A stretch of 32,746 bases of DNA from Oscillospiraceae bacterium (GTDB lineage: Bacteria; Bacillota; Clostridia; Oscillospirales; CAG-272), in assembly GCA_015064785.1 (NCBI GenBank), contig SVRM01000042.1, forward strand, positions 1 through 32,746, written 5' to 3'. Both the position numbers and the translations under genes were made by a program. The notes beneath the pieces were generated by a model. It did not search any database. It was not told where the DNA came from and was given only the letters and a program-made list of their open reading frames with translations. Below are positions 1 to 7,766 of the stretch, piece by piece; positions within the stretch are counted from its first letter, which is position 1; each line of letters opens with the position of its first letter.

Positions 1-206
1 CGTCTGTGACCGGAAATCAGCTCATAGCCGCCGTCCTCACGGGGTCTTGCTATGGCAGGTACAAGCACTCCGTATTCGCGGATGCTCTCGACCATCTCTT
101 CCATTGCTACATCGTCTCTCACTCCAAACGGATGGTCAGGGAATGGGTGAAGCTCTGACAAATTGATCTTTGCAATAGCAGTATCTTCTTGAGAACGCTT
201 TGCCAT
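1..206 (-). CDS. ParB/Spo0J-like partition protein, partial (N-terminal 68 codons)
   Basis: The reading frame starts at an ATG (206-204) preceded by a strong AAAGGAG site and runs off the left edge, so only the N-terminus is visible. The peptide has a short polar lead, then LHPFPDHPFGVRDD, a helix (MEEMVESIREYG), VLVPAIARPR and GGYELISGHR. This is the start of the ParB/Srx-type nuclease-like domain, which ends in the GHRR motif. ParB family proteins bind DNA and, with a ParA ATPase, partition plasmids or chromosomes. This HPFPxHPFxVRDD variant is, from memory, typical of ParB-like proteins in clostridial integrative and conjugative elements rather than of chromosomal Spo0J. The gene is visibly more AT-rich than the flanking chromosome. 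It lies just beyond the broken 3' end of spoIVB, in the same orientation, which suggests it belongs to an inserted element extending left of the window. The family call is secure; the element type is inference. Confidence 0.85.
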   Translation of the reverse strand, partial: MAKRSQEDTAIAKINLSELHPFPDHPFGVRDDVAMEEMVESIREYGVLVPAIARPREDGGYELISGHR

Positions 207-357
207 GTTTGCGCTCCTTTCTGTGGAAATAACAAAAGCCTCGAACTCGTCGGAATATCCGCTTTGTTCGAGGCTTTCATAGTATGTGCTTTGTAAGGGC
301 ACATTATCCGATTAACTTGTCAATGAAAATCGGGAAAACACCGAAACTCCTTGATAT
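207..357. other. Gap between parB-like start and spoIVB stop; candidate element end
   Basis: There is no gene here. The gap holds a 12-bp hairpin at 235-277 that is terminator-like on the minus strand, and a 6-bp inverted repeat at 284-289/299-304 (ATGTGC/GCACAT). The base composition is more AT-rich than in the spoIVB coding sequence. If an element is integrated in spoIVB, this gap is its right-hand terminal segment. No recombinase-binding repeats could be assigned with confidence. Confidence 0.5.
227..277 (-). terminator. Terminator-like hairpin between spoIVB and the parB-like gene
   Basis: AAAGCCTCGAAC (235-246) pairs perfectly with GTTCGAGGCTTT (266-277), giving a 12-bp stem. Read leftward, it is followed by a T-rich tract (TTTTGTTATTT, 237-227). 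This fits an intrinsic terminator for leftward transcription arriving from spoIVB. The parB-like ribosome binding site begins only a few bases further on, so it could instead be an attenuator in the parB leader. Confidence 0.65.
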
Positions 358-1467
358 TCAAGCGTTTCTTGTGTTGTCCCTAATATCCCTCAACCCCATC
401 CCTTGGATAATGCCGCCGGTTTTCCCGAGCAGTTCCGCATCTGTGATTTCAATGACAAAATTCTTGTTGGAAGCATTGTCCGGATCGCCGATGGAGACGA
501 TACGGATGGCATATTCCTTTGGCGCACCGTCGTCGAGGGTACAAAGAATCGCCGCGTCACCGGTTTGCAGATCACGAGCGTGTCCCATCGGAATCGGCGC
601 GGCATCGGGCAACGCGGTGAAGACGCCGATCACACCGCACGGCGTGTTTTCAAGCAGCGTTCCTGTGCGGACACCGGTAAAGCTGCCGCGCAGCTCACCG
701 GGATTCCCGACTGAACCCGGCACAATTTCCCCGACCGTCACACCAAGCGTTGTACCGCGTGTCAGCGGCAGAAGCGTCCCGGTTGCGGCATCGCATATTC
801 CGTGTCCCAAGCCGCCGAAAACACCCGTCTCCGGATCAATAAACGTCACCGTACCGATTCCCGCCGTCTGATCGCGCGACCAGATGCCCGCCCGATACAC
901 GCCGTCTCCCGCGCGGCAAGGCGTTACCTGTACCGTGCTTTCCTCGCCGTCTTTTCCGCGGATAACCGTCAGTGCCGCCGGTTTGCCGTCAATGCCGTCC
1001 TGCGATACCGCCGCAGACAGTGCCGCCGCAGAATTCACCGCCGCACCGTCCACCTCCACAATCAGATCCCCGACCCGGATTCCCGCATCCTTTGCCGGAC
1101 ACATCCCGTCCGTCACATCCTCCAGCCCAACAACCAGAACGCCCTCCAGTCCGCACCGCACACCGAACAGCATCCCGCCCGGAATCAGTGCCCGTTCCTC
1201 ATAGGCGCGTACCGTCACTGTTTTGAGCGGCAGCACACCGCCCAGTGTCAGCATCGCCTGATCGGTCTCGCAGAACACCGCCGTACTGTCAGAAGCCCCA
1301 GCGCCCGCCTCCGCTACAATGCCGTATCCGTATACCGACATGGTATCCGGGCAAAGATAATCCACACCGCCAAGCACACAGATCAGCGCGGCATAGACAG
1401 CCAGTATGCCCGACCAGATACGCGCACCACGTCCGCGCCGTCGGGTAAATCTTTTCAAATGAAACAT
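358..1467 (-). CDS. spoIVB: SpoIVB peptidase (S55 family), 3' end missing: interrupted before the catalytic Ser
   Basis: SpoIVB is a serine peptidase secreted into the space between forespore and mother cell, where it triggers sigma-K activation by cleaving SpoIVFA. The start at 1467 has a GGGAAAGGATG site; an in-frame upstream start at 1506 has no such support. An N-terminal membrane/signal segment (about residues 17-36) is followed by a PDZ domain (about 104-180, with AGIRVGDLIVEVDG). The S55 peptidase region has GIGTVTFIDPETGVFGGLGH, with the catalytic His at about 222, and VIEITD, with the catalytic Asp at about 343. The family should then read GGIxQGMSGSP, but here it reads GGIIQGM and switches to GLRDIRDNTRNA and a stop. 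The catalytic Ser and the last ~60 residues are absent. Neither other frame restores SGSP after position 397, so this is not a simple frameshift. As written the product should be inactive. The missing 3' part probably lies beyond an inserted element to the left. Confidence 0.9.
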   Translation of the reverse strand: MFHLKRFTRRRGRGARIWSGILAVYAALICVLGGVDYLCPDTMSVYGYGIVAEAGAGASDSTAVFCETDQAMLTLGGVLPLKTVTVRAYEERALIPGGMLFGVRCGLEGVLVVGLEDVTDGMCPAKDAGIRVGDLIVEVDGAAVNSAAALSAAVSQDGIDGKPAALTVIRGKDGEESTVQVTPCRAGDGVYRAGIWSRDQTAGIGTVTFIDPETGVFGGLGHGICDAATGTLLPLTRGTTLGVTVGEIVPGSVGNPGELRGSFTGVRTGTLLENTPCGVIGVFTALPDAAPIPMGHARDLQTGDAAILCTLDDGAPKEYAIRIVSIGDPDNASNKNFVIEITDAELLGKTGGIIQGMGLRDIRDNTRNA

Positions 1468-1741
1468 AATTTTGCATCCTTTCCCTCTCGCTGCTGCCGC
1501 TGTCACCGCGGCGATTCACACGCAGATATTGTCCTCCGACTTCCCGCAGATTATGAATGACAATATGCGGTCAGACGGCGGCATTCTGACAGAAACGGGA
1601 AAATTCGTCTTTTGTGATTTCCCTTGTATTTTTTCAGCAGAAAATCGCAAAAATCGGTGTGTTTTCGTTGACAAGCCATCAAGTTTGTGTTAAACTATTC
1701 ATATATAAGTTTCTTTTTTGTTGACCGATCCGGAGGAATCT
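1468..1741. other. Divergent intergenic region spoIVB / SLH protein
   Basis: The gap contains the promoter of the rightward gene (1668-1696) and an imperfect inverted repeat at 1521-1533/1559-1569 (CGCAGATATTGTC / GACAATATGCG). The repeat sits 55-100 bp upstream of the spoIVB start, where an operator or RNA hairpin could act. No sigma-F or sigma-G promoter could be assigned with confidence, and no cobalamin riboswitch motif was seen. Confidence 0.5.
1668..1696 (+). promoter_or_regulatory. Sigma-A-type promoter for the SLH/DUF4430/ECF cluster
   Basis: TTGACA at 1668-1673, a 17-nt spacer and TAAACT at 1691-1696 lie about 45 bp upstream of the start codon at 1742. The implied 5' leader of about 40 nt is too short for a riboswitch, so control, if any, would be at initiation. 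Confidence 0.75.
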
Positions 1742-3313
1742 ATGAAAATCTGCATCCGCCGTTTCCGATTATATGGCATTGCCTGTTTGCTGATGACATC
1801 GATGCTTCTCAGCATCATCACACCGCTGTCCGCTGCCGATCCCGTGACAAAGGCTGCTGACCGTGCCGCCGCATACATGCTGGATACTGTTCCCTCGCCC
1901 GCCTGTGCGCAGGTTGGCGGCGACTGGATGATGTTCGGTCTGGCACGCGCCGGTGTGAACATTCCGACCGCAACCAAAAATGCATATCTTCAGAACGTCA
2001 AAAATCTTTTGATTGAAAAAAACGGCGTTCTGACCAAAAACAAACTGACCGAATATTCGCGTCTTGCACTTGCCGTAACCGCACTCGGATACAATGCCCG
2101 CAACATGTACGGCTATGACCTCCTCACCCCGCTGACCAATCTGACAAATACCACCAAGCAGGGTGTCAACGGCGCAATTTTTGCACTGCTTGCCTTCGAT
2201 GCCGGCGGATATGCCTTGAATTACGCTTCGGTAACACGGCAGGACTTCATTTCGTATATTCTGAATGCCCAGCGCAAAAACGGCTCCTGGGCACTGACGG
2301 CAACAGGAGATGCCGATGCCGATATCACCGCTACAGCCATTCTTGCGCTGCATCCCTACCGCGGACAAACCGCTGTCACCAACGCCATCAACCGCGGTCT
2401 TGCGGCACTGTCCTCCATGCAGACCTCCGACGGCGGTTATGCGTATCGCGGAGATTGCTCCGCCGAATGTACGGCACAGGTTCTCTGCATGATGTCCGCA
2501 CTCAAAATTCCGGTCACCGATCCGCGTTTTGTCAAAAACGGAAACACTGTGCTGGATCACCTTCTGTCATTTGCATTGTCCGACGGCAGCTTTTCGCACA
2601 TTCACGGCGGCAAAACCGATGGAATCGCGACAGAACAGGCGTTTTATGCACTGACGGCATACCGCCGTATGCAGAACGGCGAAAATACACTGTACTGCAT
2701 GACCGACCGGACATGGATTGGCGGTGTTCATCCCGATGTCAGCTCCTGTTCCGTAATCGCCCCCGGCAAAACCTTCCCTGATCTCAAAAACAGTACCGCG
2801 CAGACTGCGGTGCAGGCACTTGCCGCACGCGGCATCATCAACGGCTGTGACGACGGACAGTTCCATCCGGAGCAGAATCTGACCCGTGCGCAGTTTGCAC
2901 AGATTCTGTCCGGTGCGCTCAGTCTGCCGATGGAAGCGGTTACCATCTTTCCTGATGTCAAAGAAAGCGACTGGTTCTATCCCGCCGTCGCAACAGCCGC
3001 GCGGGTCGGTCTGATTCTCGGAACTGCCTCCGGTACGTATGAGCCAAACCGCCCGATCACCCGACAGGAGGCCGCGCTGATTCTCAGCCGTGCCGCCGCG
3101 CTCTGCGGAATTTTCCCCGATCAGACCGCCGCACTCCATGCCGCTGACGCTGCTCAGGTTGCTGACTGGGCATACGATGCCGCCGCATTTTGTGTCAAGC
3201 GCGGATATCTGACCAAAACAAACAACCGCATCACACCGACCACCGCCATCACACGCGGAGACACGGCCAATGCAGTCTATGCGCTGATGCGTGATGCGGG
3301 TCTCCTGCCATGA
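1742..3313 (+). CDS. Secreted SLH-anchored protein with prenyltransferase/transcobalamin-like alpha-barrel
   Basis: The start is chosen at 1742 because GGAGG (1731-1735) precedes it; an upstream TTG in frame lacks a site. The 523-aa product begins with a signal peptide (positive residues, then a hydrophobic stretch to about residue 31, cut near LSAAD). Residues ~35-325 form a repeated helical domain with blocks such as QRKNGSWAL, DADITATAILAL, TSDGGYAYRGD and GIATEQAFYALTAY. These are typical of the prenyltransferase/squalene-cyclase-like alpha-alpha barrel, which is also the N-terminal half of intrinsic factor and transcobalamin. Three SLH domains follow, starting near residues 345, 403 and 458 (FPDLK, FPDVK, FPDQ), and would attach it to the cell wall. 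The next gene encodes the transcobalamin C-terminal-like domain and the following genes an ECF transporter. I infer a surface ligand-binding role, plausibly for a corrinoid. An enzymatic prenyltransferase role is unlikely for a secreted protein. Confidence 0.8.
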   Translation: MKICIRRFRLYGIACLLMTSMLLSIITPLSAADPVTKAADRAAAYMLDTVPSPACAQVGGDWMMFGLARAGVNIPTATKNAYLQNVKNLLIEKNGVLTKNKLTEYSRLALAVTALGYNARNMYGYDLLTPLTNLTNTTKQGVNGAIFALLAFDAGGYALNYASVTRQDFISYILNAQRKNGSWALTATGDADADITATAILALHPYRGQTAVTNAINRGLAALSSMQTSDGGYAYRGDCSAECTAQVLCMMSALKIPVTDPRFVKNGNTVLDHLLSFALSDGSFSHIHGGKTDGIATEQAFYALTAYRRMQNGENTLYCMTDRTWIGGVHPDVSSCSVIAPGKTFPDLKNSTAQTAVQALAARGIINGCDDGQFHPEQNLTRAQFAQILSGALSLPMEAVTIFPDVKESDWFYPAVATAARVGLILGTASGTYEPNRPITRQEAALILSRAAALCGIFPDQTAALHAADAAQVADWAYDAAAFCVKRGYLTKTNNRITPTTAITRGDTANAVYALMRDAGLLP

Positions 3314-3422
3314 GCATATCCGCAAACGGTCGGTTTCATTCCGGAAAAACTCCGTTCCGTGCATGATTTTCATGTGTTTTTTGCCATTTTCCAAGCATTA
3401 CCTGTAAAGGAATTGAATTGTT

Positions 3423-3959
3423 ATGAAAAAAATCCGCATTTTTCTTTTGCTGGTTGTCGCTGTTCTGCTGCTTTGCGCCTGTGCGGCTGATACCGGCACA
3501 GACCGTGACAGCACTGCCGGCGACGATCTCCGCTGTACCGTTACGATTCTGTGTGATACATTGTACGCCTCGCCCGCATCCTGCGATGAAGCGCTGTACG
3601 CCATCCTGCCCGAAGGCGGTGTTCTGCTTCCCGAAACGGCGTATACCGCATCCCCCGGTCAAACCGTATTTGAGGTTCTGACTGAGGTTTGCCGCGAAAA
3701 TAAGATTCATCTGGAGCACAGTACCTCCCCGGTCTACAGCAATTCCTATATTGAGGGCATCGGAAACATTTATGAATTTGACGGCGGTCCGCTTTCCGGC
3801 TGGATGTATGCCGTCAACGACACCTATCCGAGCTTCAGCGCCTCGGCATACCGTGTGGAGGACGGCGACCGCATTGTCTTCCGTTACACACTTGCCCTGG
3901 GTGACGATATCGGCGGCGATTACAGCGCTCAGATAGAAAATGCCGCACCTGCATCATGA
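3423..3959 (+). CDS. DUF4430 (transcobalamin C-terminal-like) lipoprotein
   Basis: This 178-aa protein starts after AAAGGA with acceptable spacing. It has a lipoprotein signal peptide with lipobox LCAC (Cys20), so it should be anchored on the outer face of the membrane. Residues ~75-165 match the DUF4430 fold, known as the transcobalamin-like C-terminal domain: GQTVFEVLTEVC, YIEGIGNIYEFDGG, GWMYAVNDTYP and VEDGDRIVFRYT. In animal B12 carriers this small beta domain and an alpha-barrel close over the cobalamin from two sides. Here the barrel is on the preceding gene product. The gene overlaps the ECF T component by 4 nt (ATGA), indicating translational coupling and a shared uptake function. 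The ligand is not proven by sequence alone: DUF4430 is also found in proteins of unknown ligand. Confidence 0.85.
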   Translation: MKKIRIFLLLVVAVLLLCACAADTGTDRDSTAGDDLRCTVTILCDTLYASPASCDEALYAILPEGGVLLPETAYTASPGQTVFEVLTEVCRENKIHLEHSTSPVYSNSYIEGIGNIYEFDGGPLSGWMYAVNDTYPSFSASAYRVEDGDRIVFRYTLALGDDIGGDYSAQIENAAPAS

Positions 3960-4873
3960 AAGGAACACCGTCACCGCGCAGGTATTTTGACACCCTGCAT
4001 CCGGTCACACTGCTCGTTTATTTTCTGTTTGCACTGATTCCTGCCATGACCGTATCTCATCCCGGCATACAGGCAGCCGCTGTGCTTGGCGGAACCGCCC
4101 TGCTGTTTTTGATATCCGGATGCCGTTCTGCGCGGACAACATTGCTCTTTGCACTGCCCGCCGCAGTGTTCTGTATGCTCATCAACGCACTGTTCACGCA
4201 CCGCGGCATCACCGTACTCTTTTACTTCCCTACAGGCAATCCCTGTACGCTGGAAAGCCTTTTGTCGGGGCTGTCCCTTGCCGCGGCGCTGTTTTCGGCT
4301 GTGGTACTGTTTGCAGTGCTGTCCCGCGTCATGACAAGCGAGAAACTGATCTGTCTGTTTGGAACCGTATCCCCGGCACTGGCGCTTGTTTTATCCATGG
4401 CACTGCGGTTTCTGCCGCACTACAAACAGCGGTTGACTGACATCACCGCCGCAAATGCCGGCATCTCCTCCCGTCTTCAGCCGCAGACCGCACACCCCCC
4501 CGTCGGCAAGGAACCGGGAACACGCATCCGTCAGGCAAAAGATGGACTTTCTCTGTTTTCGGCGCTGTTTGCCATTTCCACCGAAGAATCGCTTGCGGTC
4601 GCCGATGCCATGCGTGCGCGCGGCTACGGCTGCGGCATTCCCCGGTCTGCCTACACGGTTTACCGCATCACCCGGCGCGACATCGGCATTCTCGGTGTTC
4701 TGCTGTTCTGTTCGGTGCCGCTGCTGTATGCGATATGCAGCGGTGCGCTTTCCTGGGACTATTATCCGTATCTGCACGGTTCCGCCGACCTGCGTGCCGT
4801 GCTTCTGTCCGTTTGCTTTTATTCTGTCGGTATGCTGATGCCGATGATTCTATCCAAGGTGAACCATGCCTGA
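3956..4873 (+). CDS. ecfT: ECF transporter T component (EcfT/CbiQ family)
   Basis: The protein is 305 aa with about five to six membrane segments (near residues 17-33, 38-54, 61-80, 103-124, 243-261 and 280-299). A long cytoplasmic region before residue 220 ends in the conserved EcfT coupling motif, seen here as EESLAVADAMRARGYG, whose Ala-Arg-Gly (221-223) docks onto the ATPases. EcfT is the integral scaffold that passes ATPase movement to the substrate-binding S component. It overlaps both neighbours (4 nt upstream, 8 nt downstream), consistent with one translationally coupled transporter operon. The region between residues 175 and 200 is polar and longer than in many EcfT proteins. Substrate specificity is set by the S domain in the next gene, not here. 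Confidence 0.88.
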   Translation: MKGTPSPRRYFDTLHPVTLLVYFLFALIPAMTVSHPGIQAAAVLGGTALLFLISGCRSARTTLLFALPAAVFCMLINALFTHRGITVLFYFPTGNPCTLESLLSGLSLAAALFSAVVLFAVLSRVMTSEKLICLFGTVSPALALVLSMALRFLPHYKQRLTDITAANAGISSRLQPQTAHPPVGKEPGTRIRQAKDGLSLFSALFAISTEESLAVADAMRARGYGCGIPRSAYTVYRITRRDIGILGVLLFCSVPLLYAICSGALSWDYYPYLHGSADLRAVLLSVCFYSVGMLMPMILSKVNHA

Positions 4874-7724
4874 ATTTTGCTTTGCCACAGACCATCTTTC
4901 GTTTGCTTATCCGCAGACACATGCTATCCCGTCCCCCGAGGAGACCGCCGATCGGTCTGCCATCGGGGATTTTGGCGTTAGAAAAAACGGTGCCGCACTG
5001 CATGAGATCTCCCTCTCCGTTCCGCAGGGGCAGTTCGTTCTGCTCTGCGGTTTGTCCGGATCGGGAAAATCCACCCTGCTTCGCCTGCTTAAGCCAAGTG
5101 CCGCCCCGCACGGAACCCGTTCCGGTTCGATCTTATTCTGCGGCGAGCAACTGGATACGCTTCCCCCCGCCGATGCCGCCGCGAAAATCGCCTTTGTCGG
5201 ACAGTCACCGCAGGCGGGGATTGTCACCGACCGCGTCTGGCATGAGCTGGCGTTCGGTGCAGAATCTCTCGGCTGGAACAATACGGTTATCCGCGCACGT
5301 GTAGCGGAAACCGCCTCGTTTTTCGGGATAGCCGATCTGTTCCATCGCGACACCGCCTCGCTGTCCGGCGGTCAGAAGCAGCTGGTTTGTCTGGCGTCTG
5401 CAATGGTTCTGCGTCCCGAGGTTCTTCTGCTGGACGAACCGACAGCACAGCTGGACCCCATCGCCGCCGAGCAGTTTTTCTCCGTTCTGAAAAAGATCAA
5501 TACTGAGCTTGGCACAACGATTCTCATCACCGAACACCGGCTGGAATCGGTCTTCCCACTGTGTGACCGTGTCGTGGTCCTGGACGGCGGACACATCGCA
5601 GCAGACGGTACGCCGCAGTCGGTCGGAAATGCTTTATTTGAGCAAAACAGCCCCATGCGTCACGCACTGCCCTGTGCCGCGCGGGTCTATCATGCCGTTG
5701 TATCCCAGCTGCCGCATCTGAAAACTGCGCATCCGCCGGTTTCCGTGCGGGAGGGCACCGGATTTTTGCAGTCTGTTCACGCACAGTCACCACTGACGCC
5801 GCCAGACAGACCCGAACCGACCACAGACATCCCCCCCGTTGTTCTTTCCGCCGAAGGGCTTTGCTACCGATACCCGGACGGCGAGGAAGATGTCCTGCGC
5901 GGCATGACGCTTCAGGTACGCTCCGGTGACTGTTATGCCATTCTCGGCTCCAACGGTGCCGGAAAGTCCACCGCATTGTCCATTCTCGGCGGGATTCGGC
6001 GTCCGGATGCAGGTCATATCGATACTGCCCTGCCAACGCGCCTCCTGCCGCAGGAACCGGGTCTTCTGTTCACAGAAAAGACCCTGCGCATCTCCTTTGC
6101 CAATACCCATACCAATCCTGCCGACACACACTTCTCCGAAGCAGAGACACAGCTGCTGTCCTTCTGCGGACTGCTGCCACTGATGGATCGCAATCCGCGC
6201 GATCTGTCGGGCGGTGAATTACAGCGTGCTGCACTGGCACTGGTGCTGTTTTCGCTGGTCGATCACAGCGGTATATCGACTGCGGAAAACGATATTCTGC
6301 AAAGCCTCACACCGGCGATTCTCTTACTGGACGAACCGACAAAAGGGACTGACGCCGCCTTCAAGCGTGATTTCGGACAACTGCTTCATGCTCTGCGCCG
6401 ACGCGGCTTTACCGTGGTTCTCATCAGCCACGATATCCCCTTCTGCGCGGAAAACGCACACACCTGCGCACTCTTTTTCGACGGTGCCGTCACATCAGAA
6501 GCGCCGACCGCACAGTTCTTTACGAAAAACCGCTTCTACACAACCGCGGCACACCGCATCTCCGCACCGCTGCTCGACGGCTGCTACACGGATTCCGACC
6601 TGATTTCCGCGTGCGGTGCTGTGCCGGAAGAAAAAGAACATTGTTTCGCTAACAGCCCTTGGAAGAAAGAGTCGCGCGACCAACATGTCGCTCATTTGTT
6701 TCCGTCCGACGCATCGATCAGACTACCTCTGCGCGATCCTGTTTCTGCCGCACAGCACGAAAAAGCGCACGCGCCGGCATTCCGCGGCCGCCGTATCGCT
6801 TCCGCGATTCTGTTTGTCTGTGCGCTGATTCTGTTTGTCTGCGTCTCGAAATTCACTGATCTGCATATGATGACGGAATTCGCCGTCGGGAATGCCGCAC
6901 TTCCATGGCGTGATTTTGCCTGGTATGCAGCATTCCTTGCAGTGCTGCTTGCGGCGGTCTTCACCGCACCGCTTCCTGCACGCCCGCCGTCAGCCGCATC
7001 TCATCCCGTCAAAAATGCCGACGCAAAACCGCGCCGCAGGACATGGCTTACCTGCGTGCTTTTATGGCTGTGCGTCCCGCCGACCCTGCTGCTTGGAATG
7101 CACTTCCTCGGCGACCACGGCTATCCAATCATTTCAATTCTCGTTCTGATTGAGGCAATGCTGCCGTTTTTCATTCTCTTTGAAGGCGGTAAACCAAGCG
7201 CAAGACGTATTGCACTGATCGCCTGCCTGTGTGCGGTCGGTGTTGCCGGGCGCGCGGCCTTCTTCATGCTGCCGCATTTCAAGCCGGTACTTGCGTTTGT
7301 CATTCTGATCGGCGTTTCGCTTGGCGCACAGACAGGATTCCTCTGCGGTGCGCTGACCATGCTGCTATCAAACATGCTGTTCGGACAGGGACCGTGGACA
7401 CCGTGGCAGATGTTCGCCATGGGTATGGCGGGCTTCTTTGCCGGGTTGCTGTTTTACCGCCGTGCTGATCGGGGACAACTCTCCCGCGCCGTACTTTGCA
7501 TCTTCGGTGCGCTGTATGCCGTGATTCTGTACGGCGGCATTATGAATTTGTCTTCTGCGTTGATCTACGGTCAAACGTTCTCTTTGCCGACCGTACTGTC
7601 GTTCTATATTACCGGCTTCCCAATGGACTGCATCCATGCCGGTGCGACGGTACTGTTTTTGCAGGTCCTGACCGAACCGATCACCGAACAGCTTCTCCGC
7701 ATCCGCCGCAAGTTCGGCGTCTGA
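4866..7724 (+). CDS. Fused ECF transporter: ATPase 1 - ATPase 2 - S-component-like membrane domain
   Basis: A single 952-codon frame encodes three parts. ATPase 1 (about 1-260) has Walker A GLSGSGKST (62-70), Q-loop GQSPQ, signature LSGGQKQ (166-172), Walker B VLLLDEPT and H-loop ITEHR. ATPase 2 (about 325-560) has GSNGAGKST (361-369), LSGGELQR (447-454), AILLLDEPT and ISHD. After a polar linker (~570-640), the C-terminal part (~643-945) is hydrophobic with multiple membrane segments, including RAAFFMLPHFKP and GQGPWTPWQMFAMG, which I recognise as typical of a clostridial ECF S-component family. Together with EcfT this makes a complete ECF transporter in two polypeptides. ATPase pairs fused to each other are known; carrying the S-like domain on the same chain is unusual. 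The next gene starts 42 nt downstream. The substrate is inferred from context as a corrinoid, with moderate certainty. Confidence 0.85.
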   Translation: MPEFCFATDHLSFAYPQTHAIPSPEETADRSAIGDFGVRKNGAALHEISLSVPQGQFVLLCGLSGSGKSTLLRLLKPSAAPHGTRSGSILFCGEQLDTLPPADAAAKIAFVGQSPQAGIVTDRVWHELAFGAESLGWNNTVIRARVAETASFFGIADLFHRDTASLSGGQKQLVCLASAMVLRPEVLLLDEPTAQLDPIAAEQFFSVLKKINTELGTTILITEHRLESVFPLCDRVVVLDGGHIAADGTPQSVGNALFEQNSPMRHALPCAARVYHAVVSQLPHLKTAHPPVSVREGTGFLQSVHAQSPLTPPDRPEPTTDIPPVVLSAEGLCYRYPDGEEDVLRGMTLQVRSGDCYAILGSNGAGKSTALSILGGIRRPDAGHIDTALPTRLLPQEPGLLFTEKTLRISFANTHTNPADTHFSEAETQLLSFCGLLPLMDRNPRDLSGGELQRAALALVLFSLVDHSGISTAENDILQSLTPAILLLDEPTKGTDAAFKRDFGQLLHALRRRGFTVVLISHDIPFCAENAHTCALFFDGAVTSEAPTAQFFTKNRFYTTAAHRISAPLLDGCYTDSDLISACGAVPEEKEHCFANSPWKKESRDQHVAHLFPSDASIRLPLRDPVSAAQHEKAHAPAFRGRRIASAILFVCALILFVCVSKFTDLHMMTEFAVGNAALPWRDFAWYAAFLAVLLAAVFTAPLPARPPSAASHPVKNADAKPRRRTWLTCVLLWLCVPPTLLLGMHFLGDHGYPIISILVLIEAMLPFFILFEGGKPSARRIALIACLCAVGVAGRAAFFMLPHFKPVLAFVILIGVSLGAQTGFLCGALTMLLSNMLFGQGPWTPWQMFAMGMAGFFAGLLFYRRADRGQLSRAVLCIFGALYAVILYGGIMNLSSALIYGQTFSLPTVLSFYITGFPMDCIHAGATVLFLQVLTEPITEQLLRIRRKFGV

Positions 7725-7766
7725 TGCTTTTATCCAATCAAAACAACACAAAAAGGAGATTCCGTC

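Noticed and set aside
266-277. GTTCGAGGC resembling a tRNA T-arm, as if a tRNA fragment marked an attachment site
   Set aside because: There is no acceptor stem, anticodon arm or CCA context around it. The sequence is fully explained by the 12-bp hairpin.
802-1560. Plus-strand open frames opposite spoIVB
   Set aside because: They are Arg/His/Pro-rich translations without a motif, overlapping a clear SpoIVB reading on the minus strand.
1697-1741. Cobalamin riboswitch expected ahead of the transcobalamin-like cluster
   Set aside because: The leader is only about 40 nt and shows no B12-box-like sequence, so none is called.
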